Shown here piece after piece: positions 16,168-24,569 of a stretch of 64,000 nt of DNA. This DNA comes from Nitrospirota bacterium (GTDB taxonomy: Bacteria > Nitrospirota > JACRHL01), in NCBI GenBank assembly GCA_029858285.1, contig JAOUFN010000001.1:124001-188000 (forward strand). Reading direction: 5' to 3'. Below the pieces are notes generated by a model. It was not told the origin of the DNA. It searched no databases and saw only the letters and a program-made list of their open reading frames with translations. Position 1 is the stretch's first letter, and every line of letters starts with the position of its first letter. A program made the position numbers and the translations under genes.

Positions 16168-16452
16168 ATGAATCGGGGCGGCTTGTTTCCCTTCGGGCTG
16201 TGGGGTCAACTGCGCCTCTATTTGCGCCTGATGGGGGACGTGCGGGTGCCCCTTTCCGCCAAGTTGCCCATGGTGGCCGCACTTCTGTATCTGCTGTTCC
16301 CGATGGATTTGCTGAACGATTTTTTGTTGCCCCTGTTCGGGCTTTCCGACGATGCCCTGCTGCTGTGGCTGGCCTGGCGCTGGCTGTTGCGCCGGTCTCC
16401 CCCGGTGGTGGTGGCCGAACACCGGGCGGTCGTTTTCGGGCGGCGCACATGA
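16168..16452 (+). CDS. Small membrane protein, DUF1232/YkvA-like
   Basis: A 94-residue protein with a central segment VPLSAKLPMVAALLYLLFPMDLLNDF, where the P-x-D-L-(I/L) pattern after a hydrophobic run is the DUF1232 hallmark. A second hydrophobic segment LLLWLAWRWLLRR follows. Function of the family is not known. I placed the start at ATG 16168; an in-frame GTG lies nine bases upstream and the longer open frame has no supporting features. It overlaps the ABC ATPase gene by 4 bp, so the two are likely made together. Confidence 0.7.
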   Translation: MNRGGLFPFGLWGQLRLYLRLMGDVRVPLSAKLPMVAALLYLLFPMDLLNDFLLPLFGLSDDALLLWLAWRWLLRRSPPVVVAEHRAVVFGRRT

Positions 16453-17207
16453 AGGAAGCGCAGACTGCGGAGGCGCTGGTCATGCAGGGGGTGACCCACG
16501 GCTACCGGGCGGGGGTTCCGGTGCTGAACGGGCTGTCTCTCACCCACGCCACGGGCGTAGCGGCGGTGCTGGGGCCGAACGGGGCCGGAAAGTCCACCCT
16601 GCTGCGTTTGGCCGCGGGGCTTGCCACACCCCAGTCGGGGCGCGTGCAGGTGGCCGGGCTGGACACCCGCCGTGCCCGCGAGGCGGCGCTGGCACGTACC
16701 GCGTTTTTGCCCGAAAACCTGTATCTGGATGGCTACCTCACTCCCTGCGAGTTCCTGCGCTTCGTGGCCGACATTCGCGGCATCGCCGATGGGGAGGCAC
16801 GAGGCGTGGAACTTCTCGAAGCCCTGGGTGGCGGTGCGTTCGGGGATCGCCTGTTTCGCGAACTCTCCTTCGGCATGCAGCGCAAGGTGGGCATCGCCGC
16901 CGCGCTGCTGGGACAAAAGCAAACCTCCCTGCTGGTGCTGGATGAGCCCGACACCGGCCTCGACGTCACCGCCATGCACAGCCTGGAGCGCATGATCGCC
17001 GGGGTGGCGGCGGACGGCCGCGCGGTGCTTTTGTCCTCCCACGACATGGGTTTTGTGGCCCGCTGCTGCGCGACGGTGTTCATCCTCGGCGGCGGACAGG
17101 TGGTGTGGAGCGGCCCCCCCGCCGCCCTGGTGGATGCCCACCATGCCCCCGACCTGCACCACGCCATGCTCAGCGTCCTCATCCAGTCCGGGGGGGCGGT
17201 CGTATGA
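16449..17207 (+). CDS. ABC transporter ATP-binding protein without an adjacent permease
   Basis: A 252-residue ABC ATPase: Walker A GPNGAGKST (about residues 38-46), signature LSFGMQRKV, Walker B LLVLDEPDTGLD and the switch His in LLSSHDMGF. The YRAGVPVLNGLSL start is normal for CcmA/NatA-like exporters. No permease gene lies beside it. The DUF1232-like membrane protein upstream is too small to be a usual permease, and hflX follows with a 4-bp overlap. The substrate cannot be predicted; the permease may be encoded elsewhere. Confidence 0.85.
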   Translation: MKEAQTAEALVMQGVTHGYRAGVPVLNGLSLTHATGVAAVLGPNGAGKSTLLRLAAGLATPQSGRVQVAGLDTRRAREAALARTAFLPENLYLDGYLTPCEFLRFVADIRGIADGEARGVELLEALGGGAFGDRLFRELSFGMQRKVGIAAALLGQKQTSLLVLDEPDTGLDVTAMHSLERMIAGVAADGRAVLLSSHDMGFVARCCATVFILGGGQVVWSGPPAALVDAHHAPDLHHAMLSVLIQSGGAVV

Positions 17208-18940
17208 GCCAGGCACAGGGCAATCTTCAGGGCCTCAAAACATCGCAAACCGAGGCGCTAAAACGCCTGTTCCGGCGCCGTGTGCCGCCGGCGCAGGTGA
17301 TTACCCCGGAACTGGCCCGCGCCATGGGCGAAATTGCCGTGGAAATGGGTCGGCAGGTGGCGGTGTTGCTGGATCGGCGCGGCGAGGTGCGTTTTGTGCT
17401 GGTGGGGGACGACCGCAAGGTCGATATCCCCGATCTGGCGGCCTGGCGGGTCGGTCACCGGCGGCTGCGCGGGTTGCGCATGATCCACGTGCACCTGCAG
17501 GGCGAAGCCCTTACCGACGACGACCTGAACGACCTGTCGGGCCTGCGGCTGGACCTGATCGGCGCCTTTACCGTGGACACCCAGGGATTGCCCCGGAACT
17601 TGTATCTGGCGCACGTCAACCCCGACCCGCAGGGGAAGAACCCGGCGATCGTGCTGAACGCGGAAGACCCCCATCACCCGCAACTGCGTTTCGACGTGTT
17701 TCTGGAGGACCTGGAGGCGACGCTTTCCAGTGCCCCCGGCGGCCGCGACGTCAAGGACCCCAGGGAGCGCGCGGTGCTGGTTTCGGTCACCACCGGACGC
17801 CGCGACGAGGCCGAGGATTCTCTGGAGGAACTGGCGGGACTGGCGGATTCCAACGATCTGGTGGTGGTGGACCGCATCCTGCAGCGGCCGCGCACCATCC
17901 ATCCGCGCTACCTGCTGGGTACCGGCAAACTGGCGGAACTGACCCTGCGCGCCATGCAGCGCGAGGCGGACGTGATCATCTTCGATCAGGAACTTGCCCC
18001 CAAGCAGCTCGATTCGGTGGCCTCGGCCACCGAACTCAAGGTGATCGACCGCACCCAGCTCATTTTGGATATCTTTGCCCGCCGCGCCCACAGTGTGGAC
18101 GGCAAGGTGCAGGTGGAACTTGCCCAGTTGCGCTACAGCCTGCCGCGACTGGGGCTGCGGCAGGTGGCCATGTCACGCCTGACCGGTGGCATCGGTGGCC
18201 GTGGCCCCGGCGAAACCCGTCTGGAGGTCGATCAGCGTCGCGCCCGTGACCGCATCCGCCGCCTGGAGGACCAGCTTGAATCCCTGTCGCGGGGGCGCAT
18301 GGAGCGGCGCAAGCGGCGCGTGGAAGGGGAGGTGCCGATCATCTCCGTGGTGGGGTACACCAACGTGGGCAAATCCACACTGCTCAACGCCCTCACCGGC
18401 AGCGACACCCTGGCCGAAAACCGCCTGTTTGCCACCCTCGACACCGCCACCCGTCGCCTGCGCTTCCCCAAAGAACGCGAGGTGCTGATTACCGACACGG
18501 TGGGGTTCATCCGCCGCCTGCCACCGGAACTGATGCGCGCATTCCGCGCCACCCTCGACGAATTGGCCGACGCCGACCTGCTCATGCACGTGGCGGACAT
18601 CTCCCATCCGCAACTGGAACAGCAGATTGCGGCGGTACAGACCATCCTGATGGAACTGGAGCTCAACACCAAGCCCCTGTTGCTGGTGCTCAACAAGTGC
18701 GACCGGGTGGATGCCGAGGAGCGCGACGCCCTGTGCCGCCGCTTCGGGGGGCTGGCCGTTTCGGCCCTGGACCGGGCCACGCTGCTGCCCCTGCTGGCGG
18801 CCATGGAACACTGCCTGTGGGGCGAGGAGGGGGGACCGTGGCAGCAACCCTCCGGTGGGCCGGAGCATGAACTGGACCCGGAAGGGAATTCGGCGGTGGA
18901 CCCGGCCTCTTCCGTGGGGGACCACCCGGAGGCGGTGTGA
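17204..18940 (+). CDS. hflX: Ribosome-associated GTPase HflX, long form
   Basis: A 578-residue protein. The conserved HflX core starts near residue 185 with RAVLVSVTTGRRDEAEDSL. It includes IHPRYLLGTGKLAEL and IIFDQELAPKQLDSV, then the coiled region with GGRGPGETRLEVDQRR. The GTPase domain has G1 GYTNVGKST, G3 DTVGFI and G4 NKCD. HflX rescues stalled ribosomes by splitting them. The first 180 residues are an extra N-terminal domain absent from the shorter E. coli form. A Pro/Glu-rich tail ends the protein. It forms the order hflX-miaA-hfq by overlapping reading frames; enterics have miaA-hfq-hflX. Confidence 0.93.
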   Translation: MSQAQGNLQGLKTSQTEALKRLFRRRVPPAQVITPELARAMGEIAVEMGRQVAVLLDRRGEVRFVLVGDDRKVDIPDLAAWRVGHRRLRGLRMIHVHLQGEALTDDDLNDLSGLRLDLIGAFTVDTQGLPRNLYLAHVNPDPQGKNPAIVLNAEDPHHPQLRFDVFLEDLEATLSSAPGGRDVKDPRERAVLVSVTTGRRDEAEDSLEELAGLADSNDLVVVDRILQRPRTIHPRYLLGTGKLAELTLRAMQREADVIIFDQELAPKQLDSVASATELKVIDRTQLILDIFARRAHSVDGKVQVELAQLRYSLPRLGLRQVAMSRLTGGIGGRGPGETRLEVDQRRARDRIRRLEDQLESLSRGRMERRKRRVEGEVPIISVVGYTNVGKSTLLNALTGSDTLAENRLFATLDTATRRLRFPKEREVLITDTVGFIRRLPPELMRAFRATLDELADADLLMHVADISHPQLEQQIAAVQTILMELELNTKPLLLVLNKCDRVDAEERDALCRRFGGLAVSALDRATLLPLLAAMEHCLWGEEGGPWQQPSGGPEHELDPEGNSAVDPASSVGDHPEAV

Positions 18941-19989
18941 CCGATTCCGCTGGCCCAGAACGGCCCGGGGCAGATTCGACCGCCGCTCCCGCAGCCGACC
19001 CGCAAATCCGCCCCCTCGTTTGCCTGGTGGGGCCTACCGCCGTGGGCAAAACCGGGGTGGCCATCCTGCTGGCCGAGGCCATCGGCGGCGAGATCATCAA
19101 CGCCGATTCGCGCCAGATGTACCGGCACATGGACATCGGTACCGCCAAAGCCTCCGCGGAGGAACGCCGGCGCGTACCCCATCACCTGCTGGACGTGGTG
19201 GACCCCACCGAGCCGTTCTCGGCGGGCGAGTTCGCCCGTCTGGCCGATGCGGCCATCACCGATATCCGCGCACGCGGGCGGGTGCCCATCGTGGTGGGGG
19301 GCACCGGACTCTATGTGCGCGCCCTGCTGGACGGCATCTGGGAGGCCCCGGAGTCAGACCTTGCCCTGCGCCGGGCGCTGGAGGCGGTGCGCCATCGGCG
19401 CGGGCCCGAGTTCATGCACCGCATGTTGGCGCGCCTTGATCCAGCATCGGCGGACGTCCTGCACCCCAACGACCGACAAAAAGTCACCCGGGCGCTGGAA
19501 ATCACCCTCCAGTGCGGCCGTCCGGCGGCGCGCCTGAAATCCGGGCACAATTTTCCCGGTCGCCACCAGGCGCTACGCATTGGCCTGACCCGGCCCCGCG
19601 CCGAACTTTACCGGCTGATCGACCAGCGGGTGGACGAGATGATTTCCGCCGGATGGGTTGACGAGATTCGAAAAATGCTGGATAAAGGTATAAGGCCCGG
19701 CGATCCCGGAATGAACGCGGTGGGGTACCGGGAGCTGGCCGGAGTGTTGATGGGGGAGGACAGAGCCTCCCTGCCCACGGCTGTCGCGGCCATCAAGCAG
19801 GCGACGCGCAACTATGCCAAGCGCCAATTTACTTGGTTCCGCAAAGATGATAGAATCGCGTGGCTTGGTGTGGCGGGTGTGCCGTCGGCCGATTTGTTGG
19901 CCTTGCTGTTGTCCATGTGCTTCCAAGCAGGAGTGACGTGTGTCGATGTCTCAGTCTCAGTTCACAAGGCGCCGGGAGAACGTCGGTAA
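18937..19989 (+). CDS. miaA: tRNA dimethylallyltransferase
   Basis: A 350-residue enzyme that adds an isopentenyl group to A37 of tRNAs reading UNN codons. The P-loop GPTAVGKTGVA, INADSRQMYRHMDIGTAKAS, HHLLDVVDPTEPFSAGEF and VVGGTGLYVRALLDG are diagnostic, and the tail has ATRNYAKRQFTWFR. An extra 25-residue Ala/Pro-rich N-terminus precedes the P-loop. The GTG start overlaps the hflX stop, and the last 50 bases overlap the hfq coding region in another frame. The C-terminal ~35 residues in that overlap look unconstrained. Confidence 0.94.
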   Translation: MTDSAGPERPGADSTAAPAADPQIRPLVCLVGPTAVGKTGVAILLAEAIGGEIINADSRQMYRHMDIGTAKASAEERRRVPHHLLDVVDPTEPFSAGEFARLADAAITDIRARGRVPIVVGGTGLYVRALLDGIWEAPESDLALRRALEAVRHRRGPEFMHRMLARLDPASADVLHPNDRQKVTRALEITLQCGRPAARLKSGHNFPGRHQALRIGLTRPRAELYRLIDQRVDEMISAGWVDEIRKMLDKGIRPGDPGMNAVGYRELAGVLMGEDRASLPTAVAAIKQATRNYAKRQFTWFRKDDRIAWLGVAGVPSADLLALLLSMCFQAGVTCVDVSVSVHKAPGERR

Positions 19990-20284
19990 ATCTCACGCCA
20001 ACCTGCAGGATATGTTCCTGAACCAGATGCGGCGCGAGAAAGTTCCATGTGACGTTCACCTGACCAACGGCTCCACCGTTTCGGGGATCATCCGGGGGTT
20101 CGACAACTTTGCCCTCCTGGTGCGCTACTCCGAGGGCAACGGCCAGGAGATGATCTACAAACATTCCATCGCCAGCATCGCCCCGTTGGTGGATGTGGAC
20201 CCGATCCCCGATGTCGAGCCCCGTTCGGTGCCCAATTTCGGCGGCGCCTCGGGCCAGCGCTACAACCCCCTCGACGACATCTAG
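19940..20284 (+). CDS. hfq: RNA chaperone Hfq
   Basis: A 114-residue Sm-like RNA chaperone that pairs small RNAs with mRNAs. NLQDMFLNQMRREKVPCDVH and LTNGSTVSGIIRGFDNFALL form the Sm1 part, and the Sm2 motif is YKHSIASIAP; the enteric version reads YKHAIS. A 45-residue Pro/Asp-rich tail is probably disordered. An AGGAG lies six bases before GTG 19940; ATG 19946 is an alternative start. The start region lies inside miaA. Hfq presence fits a Gram-negative proteobacterium. Confidence 0.95.
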   Translation: MSMSQSQFTRRRENVGKSHANLQDMFLNQMRREKVPCDVHLTNGSTVSGIIRGFDNFALLVRYSEGNGQEMIYKHSIASIAPLVDVDPIPDVEPRSVPNFGGASGQRYNPLDDI

Positions 20285-20360
20285 CGGGCACGGCCCGCAG
20301 CGGTATTCACGCAGAAACCTGGCAAGGCCGGGGGCTGCGCGAAACGGGCCGCGCCTTTTC
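20284..20360 (+). repeat. Dispersed intergenic repeat, copy 1
   Basis: This 77-bp stretch directly after hfq matches another at 57880-57957. The first 25 bp (starting GCGGGCACGGCCCGCAGC) are identical. The middle is diverged, and the end (GAAACGGGCCGCGCCTTTT versus GAACAGTCCGCGCCTTTTT) is similar again. Both copies have almost the same length and both lie immediately downstream of a rightward gene. A short hairpin (CGGGC-ACG-GCCCG) is included. Confidence 0.7.
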
Positions 20361-20364
20361 CGAT

Positions 20365-20502
20365 GTCATTGCCGCGAAAGCGGAAATCCGCTCCCCGGGG
20401 CGACGACCGTTCTTCGTACATTCCCCTGTGGGTGGCCGGGAGTGTCTGTTGTTTTGTCCTGCGACCGGCATCCACATGGATTTTCGTCGGCGCGGGAATG
20501 AC
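20365..20502 (+). repeat. MITE- or REP-like element with terminal inverted repeats
   Basis: The ends are inverted repeats: GTCATTGCCGCG...GGAAATCC at the left (20365-20388) and its near complement GGATTTTC...CGCGGGAATGAC at the right (20478-20502). The pattern GTCATTCCCGCG...GGAATCC is typical of non-coding repeat families spread through GC-rich proteobacterial genomes. The interior (about 90 bp) has no convincing open frame. It sits between hfq and the MTA phosphorylase gene, just after the first dispersed repeat. Confidence 0.6.
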
Positions 20503-20678
20503 GCCGAAGGGGGCCGCGGACACGGCCCGCAGCCCCCGGGGAACCCAAGGGTTCGACACCCGACATGGGCGGACGATCTCCCAACTCTCCCCCTGATTTT
20601 GTATACTCGGGGCGGCCTGCGGGCCGGGCGGGGCCCCTTCTCACCCGTGGTGTGTAGACAGGAAGGATGGAAAGAAAA

Positions 20679-21530
20679 ATGATCGGAATCATTGGCGGCA
20701 GTGGACTGTATGACATCGAGGGGTTTACCGGACGCGGTGAAAAAGTGGTCGAAACCCCGTTCGGGGAGCCATCGGCCCCGCTGGTGACCGGATGGCTGTC
20801 GGGGCAGGACGTGGCCTTTCTGGCCCGCCATGGGCGCGGCCACCGGCTGCTGCCGTCGGAAATCAACTACCGCGCCAACATCCATGCCCTCAAGAGCTTG
20901 GGTGTGCGCCGTATTTTTTCCGTCAGCGCCGTGGGCAGCATGAAGGAAAAACTGGTTCCCGGCCACATGGTGGTGGCGGACCAGTTTTTTGACCACACCA
21001 AGGGCCGTATCAGCACCTTTTTTGGCAACGGCGTGGTGGGGCATGTGGCCCTGGCCCACCCGATCTGCGACGCTACCGCCAAAACCCTGGGGGACGGCGC
21101 CGACGACGCGGGCGCCACCGTGCATCGCGGCGGCACCTATATCTGCATCGAGGGGCCGCAATTCTCCACCAAGGCCGAATCCACCATCTACCGGTCGTGG
21201 GGGGTGGATGTGATCGGCATGACCAATGTCACCGAGGCCAAGCTGGCCCGGGAAGCCGGCATTTGCTACGCCACCCTGGCCATGGTTACCGACTACGATT
21301 GCTGGCACGAGGAACATGACGCGGTGACCACCGAGATGGTCATTCAGGTGCTGCTCAAGAACGTGGAGATGTCCAAGGAAATCGTGCGCCGGGCGGTGGC
21401 CCGCGCGGGCGAAATTGGCCCCTGCGAGTGCGCCAGCGCATCCGCCAACGCCGTGATCACTGCCCGCGACCACATTCCCGCCGATGCCCGCGCCCGGCTG
21501 GGGGCGATTCTGGGTGGCGCCCTCGACTGA
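20679..21530 (+). CDS. mtnP: S-methyl-5'-thioadenosine phosphorylase (or related purine nucleoside phosphorylase)
   Basis: A 283-residue enzyme that splits methylthioadenosine to adenine and methylthioribose phosphate. Its motifs are [85 protein letters not shown] and [17 protein letters not shown]. The Ser and Thr residues around the substrate pocket favour the MTA enzyme over other nucleosidases. ATG 20679 gives the usual MIGIIGG start; ATG 20667 is possible. The -10-like TATACT at 20602-20607 could serve as promoter. With the spermidine-synthase-like gene nearby it may help recycle polyamine by-products. Confidence 0.88.
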   Translation: MIGIIGGSGLYDIEGFTGRGEKVVETPFGEPSAPLVTGWLSGQDVAFLARHGRGHRLLPSEINYRANIHALKSLGVRRIFSVSAVGSMKEKLVPGHMVVADQFFDHTKGRISTFFGNGVVGHVALAHPICDATAKTLGDGADDAGATVHRGGTYICIEGPQFSTKAESTIYRSWGVDVIGMTNVTEAKLAREAGICYATLAMVTDYDCWHEEHDAVTTEMVIQVLLKNVEMSKEIVRRAVARAGEIGPCECASASANAVITARDHIPADARARLGAILGGALD

Positions 21531-21606
21531 CGGTGTATCATCACTCCCGGATCGGAGGTATCCCCCGCCTCAGGGGGATAGGGTCATGGACCAAGGGGAG
21601 ATGGAA

Positions 21607-22389
21607 ATGATCGTATCGGCGCGCACACTTTTGGCTGGTTTGCTGACGGCAGCCGTGCTGACCGCACCCGTGTTGACCGGCTGTGGTGGCGGCAAGGAGC
21701 ACCGGGCCGATCAGGTGAGCTACCACTACAGTCTGGGGAGGGCGTCCCTGCAGGACCGCAACTATCAGGCCGCCCTGCTCGAGTTCTACAAATCCCTGGA
21801 CATCAATGCCGACGACACCCGCACCCTTTATGCCGTGGGGCACACGTTTTTCCTGCTCCAGGACTACCCCAAATCCATGGAATACATGCAGCATGTGCTG
21901 CGGCTGGACCCGGGAAACGGCGACGCCATCAACTACCTGGGCAATATTTACGAAAAACTGGGGCGTGATACGGATGCGGTGGCCATGTTCGAAAAAGCCG
22001 CCGCGCTGCGCACCTATGCCACCCCCCATTTCGCCCTGCACAACATGGCGCGCATCTACCTGAAGCGGGGCGATACGAAAAAGGCCGAATCGCTGCTGCA
22101 GGACGTGTTGCGGCGGGTTCCCGAATACGCCCCCGGAATCGCCGATCTGGGGCGCCTGTATCTGGACCAGCACCGGTGGGACAAGGCGATTGTGCAGTGG
22201 GATGTATTCGTCAAGGTGGCCCCGGCGGTCCCGGAGGGACACTATTTTCTGGCCGAGGCGTATACCGGGCAGGGTAACAACCCGGCGGCGGTGCTGGCGC
22301 TCAATGAATTTTTCCACCTGGCCGAAGATTCCCACCCGCTGTACCCGGACGCCAACGCCCTGCGCGCGCGCCTGGGGATGCCCCGCTGA
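21607..22389 (+). CDS. TPR-repeat lipoprotein
   Basis: A 260-residue lipoprotein: basic start, hydrophobic segment and lipobox LTGC at about residues 23-26, followed by a Gly/Lys linker. The rest is built of tetratricopeptide repeats, visible as repeated Y-x-x-A-L-x-x-Y/F patterns (NYQAALLEFYKSLDIN, DYPKSMEYMQHVLRLDPGNG, DTDAVAMFEKAAAL, RWDKAIVQWDVFVKV). About six repeats fit. It probably sits on the outer membrane as a scaffold. I chose ATG 21607 because AAGGGGAG ends six bases upstream. Two more in-frame ATGs lie just before it. Confidence 0.85.
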   Translation: MIVSARTLLAGLLTAAVLTAPVLTGCGGGKEHRADQVSYHYSLGRASLQDRNYQAALLEFYKSLDINADDTRTLYAVGHTFFLLQDYPKSMEYMQHVLRLDPGNGDAINYLGNIYEKLGRDTDAVAMFEKAAALRTYATPHFALHNMARIYLKRGDTKKAESLLQDVLRRVPEYAPGIADLGRLYLDQHRWDKAIVQWDVFVKVAPAVPEGHYFLAEAYTGQGNNPAAVLALNEFFHLAEDSHPLYPDANALRARLGMPR

Positions 22390-22467
22390 CTGGTGCCCGC
22401 CGTGGAAAACCCGCAGCGCTGCCCGCCACATTGGCATATCGGGCGCGCCGGGTAACGGGGGACGGCC

Positions 22468-22701
22468 TTGCGCTACCTGATTTACGCGGTCCTGGCAGCC
22501 ACCGTGTGGCTGCTGCTGCGCGGCATGGCAAGGGGCCGCCCCGGGCCGTCCGGGCAACCTGGATCGGACGTGGCGCTGGTGGAAGACCCGGTGTGCAAAA
22601 CCCACATTCCCAAATCCTCGGCGGTGGTGGTGCATCGTTCCGGCAAGAACTTCTACTTCTGTTCCGAGCGCTGTGCCGCCGCCTTTCGCGACGCCCACTG
22701 A
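22468..22701 (+). CDS. Small membrane-anchored YHS-domain protein
   Basis: A 77-residue protein with one N-terminal hydrophobic helix (LIYAVLAATVWLLLRG) and a C-terminal YHS domain: DPVCKTHI followed by FYFCSERCAAAFRDA. The three cysteines form the usual C...C-x3-C pattern, likely a metal site. It starts with TTG preceded by GGGGGAC. Such proteins are often near metal-transport genes; here it lies between a TPR lipoprotein and a transaldolase, so its partner is unclear. Confidence 0.75.
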   Translation: MRYLIYAVLAATVWLLLRGMARGRPGPSGQPGSDVALVEDPVCKTHIPKSSAVVVHRSGKNFYFCSERCAAAFRDAH

Positions 22702-22794
22702 GTGGTTCCTGTGGGGTTCGTCACTCTGGTTCGTGGTTGCCCGTGACTTGCCACTTCGGCGGCCCGGGACGGGGCAAAATGCGGTACAATCTCG

Positions 22795-22800
22795 CGCCAA
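22795..22800 (+). promoter_or_regulatory. -10-like element before the transaldolase gene
   Basis: TACAAT, five of six matches to the -10 consensus, lies 88 bp before the transaldolase start. No good -35 is seen at 16-18 bp spacing, so it is only a candidate. Confidence 0.3.
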
Positions 22801-22887
22801 CTTTTGTGTCCCCGCGCCTGTGTCCGGTTTTTTCACCCCGGCGCCGGCGTGATTGAGCCCCCCCCGCCCCTCAACGAGGTGACCCGC

Positions 22888-23538
22888 ATGAAATTTTTCC
22901 TAGATACCGCACTGGTGGACGAAATCCGTGAAGGCGTCTCTTACGGCCTGGTGGATGGCGTAACGACCAACCCCACCCTGGTTGCCAAAAGCGGACGTCC
23001 GTTCACCGAGGTGCTGAAGGAAATTTGCGCCATCGTGGATGGGCCGATCAGCGCCGAGGTGGTGAGCACCGATTGCGAGGGGATGCTGCGCGAGGGGCGG
23101 GAGCTTGCCAAAATCCACGACAACATCGTGGTCAAAGTGCCGCTGATCGCCGAGGGCCTCAAGGCCACCCGCGTGTTCGCCTCCGAGGGCATCGCCACCA
23201 ACGTCACCCTGTGTTTTTCCGCCACCCAGGCGCTGCTGGCCGCCAAGGCCGGGGCCACCTACATCTCGCCGTTCGTGGGGCGGCTGGACGACATCAGCGC
23301 CAGCGGCATGGAACTGGTGGAGCAGATTCTGGATATTTATGAGGCCTACGACTTCTCCACCGAGGTGATCGTGGCCAGCATCCGCAACCCGCTGCACGTG
23401 CTCGACGCCGCCCGCATGGGGGCCCACATCGGCACCATGCCCCTGAGCGTGATGAAGCAGCTCATGAAGCACCCCCTCACCGACATCGGCCTGGCCAACT
23501 TCCTCAAGGACTGGGAGGCCAGCCAGAAAAAGGGGTAG
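22888..23538 (+). CDS. fsa: Small transaldolase / fructose-6-phosphate aldolase
   Basis: A 216-residue TIM-barrel enzyme of the short transaldolase subfamily. [15 protein letters not shown] at the start, [28 protein letters not shown] and the Schiff-base lysine in [15 protein letters not shown] are all present, as are [32 protein letters not shown] and VIVASIRNP. Proteins of this type transfer or split dihydroxyacetone units from sugar phosphates. Whether it is a transaldolase or an aldolase cannot be told safely from these motifs. Confidence 0.92.
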   Translation: MKFFLDTALVDEIREGVSYGLVDGVTTNPTLVAKSGRPFTEVLKEICAIVDGPISAEVVSTDCEGMLREGRELAKIHDNIVVKVPLIAEGLKATRVFASEGIATNVTLCFSATQALLAAKAGATYISPFVGRLDDISASGMELVEQILDIYEAYDFSTEVIVASIRNPLHVLDAARMGAHIGTMPLSVMKQLMKHPLTDIGLANFLKDWEASQKKG

Positions 23539-23594
23539 GCGAAAAAGCGCTTTCACCCTTGTCCGCGCTTCCCGTGCGGACGTACCATGCACCC

Positions 23595-23918
23595 ATGAGC
23601 AGCGCGGTTTCCGGCAAAAAACTCGGCATTCTGCTGTCTGCCCACCCCGACAAGGGCGACCTGCCGGCCATCCGCAGCCTGGCGCTGGCCGCCCGCACGG
23701 CAGGGGTGGACACTTATTTGTACCTGATCGACGAGGGGGCCCGTGCCTACCGCGACCCCTTGATGGACACCCTGCGTGGCGCGGGGGTCAAGCTCTACGT
23801 TTGCGCCTATGGCGCCAAGCCGCGCGGCGTGGAGCCGGACGAGGGGGCGGTGTTCGGGGGGTTGGCCGCCCTCGGCGGGCTGATGGACGCCTGTGACCGC
23901 TTCGTGAGTTTCAATTGA
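23595..23918 (+). CDS. DsrE-family protein, first of a three-gene sulfur-relay-like cluster
   Basis: A 107-residue protein of the DsrE/TusD fold. KKLGILLSAHPDKGDLPAIRSLALAARTAG and the strand VDTYLYLIDEGARAY are typical. The C-terminal part has one cysteine in VKLYVCAYGAKPRG, at about the position of the sulfur-carrying Cys in TusD/DsrE. Proteins of this family pass persulfide sulfur between partners. Two more small proteins of the same kind follow within 50 bp, so the cluster resembles tusDCB/dsrEFH, although the other two lack cysteines. Confidence 0.72.
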   Translation: MSSAVSGKKLGILLSAHPDKGDLPAIRSLALAARTAGVDTYLYLIDEGARAYRDPLMDTLRGAGVKLYVCAYGAKPRGVEPDEGAVFGGLAALGGLMDACDRFVSFN

Positions 23919-23964
23919 TTCGCCCCGTGCGGGCCGCCCGCTTTTCCCCAACGGTCTTTTCGCC

Positions 23965-24321
23965 ATGACGTCTGCCCCCGCGTTGCTGCTGTTCATCGCT
24001 TCCGACCCGGAGCGTTCCGGCGCCACCGCCGAGGCCCTGCGCATGGGCATGGGGCTGGCGGCGGGCAGCCGCTCCGTGCAGGTGGTGCTGAGCGGTCCGG
24101 CGGCGCGTGTGCTCACCGAGGAAGTGGACGAGCTGGTGGACGGCGAGATGATCGAGAACCACCTGGAGGTTTTTGCGGAATGGGACACCCCGTTCTTCGT
24201 CGCCCGTCAGGCGATTGCCGAATACGGCATCCGTGATGCGCCGGTGCCGGTCGTCCCCGTGGACGACAGCGAGATCGCCCGCATGCTGGCCCGCGCCCGC
24301 AACGTGATGGTGTTTCCATGA
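23965..24321 (+). CDS. DsrE/F-like protein, second in the cluster
   Basis: A 118-residue protein with a DsrE-like alternating alpha/beta pattern: PALLLFIASDPERSGATAEALRMG, then a strand SVQVVLSGPAARVL and the acidic stretch EEVDELVDGEMIE. It contains no cysteine, so it cannot carry persulfide the way DsrE does; it may be structural in a hetero-oligomer. It overlaps the third gene by 4 bp. Assignment rests on fold pattern and position rather than strong motifs. Confidence 0.6.
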   Translation: MTSAPALLLFIASDPERSGATAEALRMGMGLAAGSRSVQVVLSGPAARVLTEEVDELVDGEMIENHLEVFAEWDTPFFVARQAIAEYGIRDAPVPVVPVDDSEIARMLARARNVMVFP

Positions 24322-24548
24322 ATCTGCATCTGATCCGCCCGTTGGCGCCAGCGCACGCGGCGTCCCTGATCGCGGCACAGGTGGCCGCCGGGCTGCCGGT
24401 TACGGTGGTGCTGGTGGATGGCGCCTCGCCCGTGGACGTGGTGGCGGCGCACGTCGCGGTGGGGGAGGGGGTGCCTCAGGCGGAGGCCGTGACCTGGGAG
24501 CGGGTGCTGGAACTCACCTTCGCGGCGGACAACGTCGCCGTCTGGTGA
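24318..24548 (+). CDS. TusB/DsrH-like small protein, third in the cluster
   Basis: A 76-residue protein beginning MNLHLIRPLAPAHAASLIAA, followed by the strand VTVVLVDGAS and a final LELTFAADNVAVW. Size and position as third member after two DsrE-like genes suggest the TusB/DsrH slot, but the sequence is short, lacks cysteine and has no decisive motif. Its stop lies 22 bp from the stop of the convergent leftward gene. Confidence 0.5.
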   Translation: MNLHLIRPLAPAHAASLIAAQVAAGLPVTVVLVDGASPVDVVAAHVAVGEGVPQAEAVTWERVLELTFAADNVAVW

Positions 24549-24569
24549 CGTGCCCCCCTTCCCGGGCCG

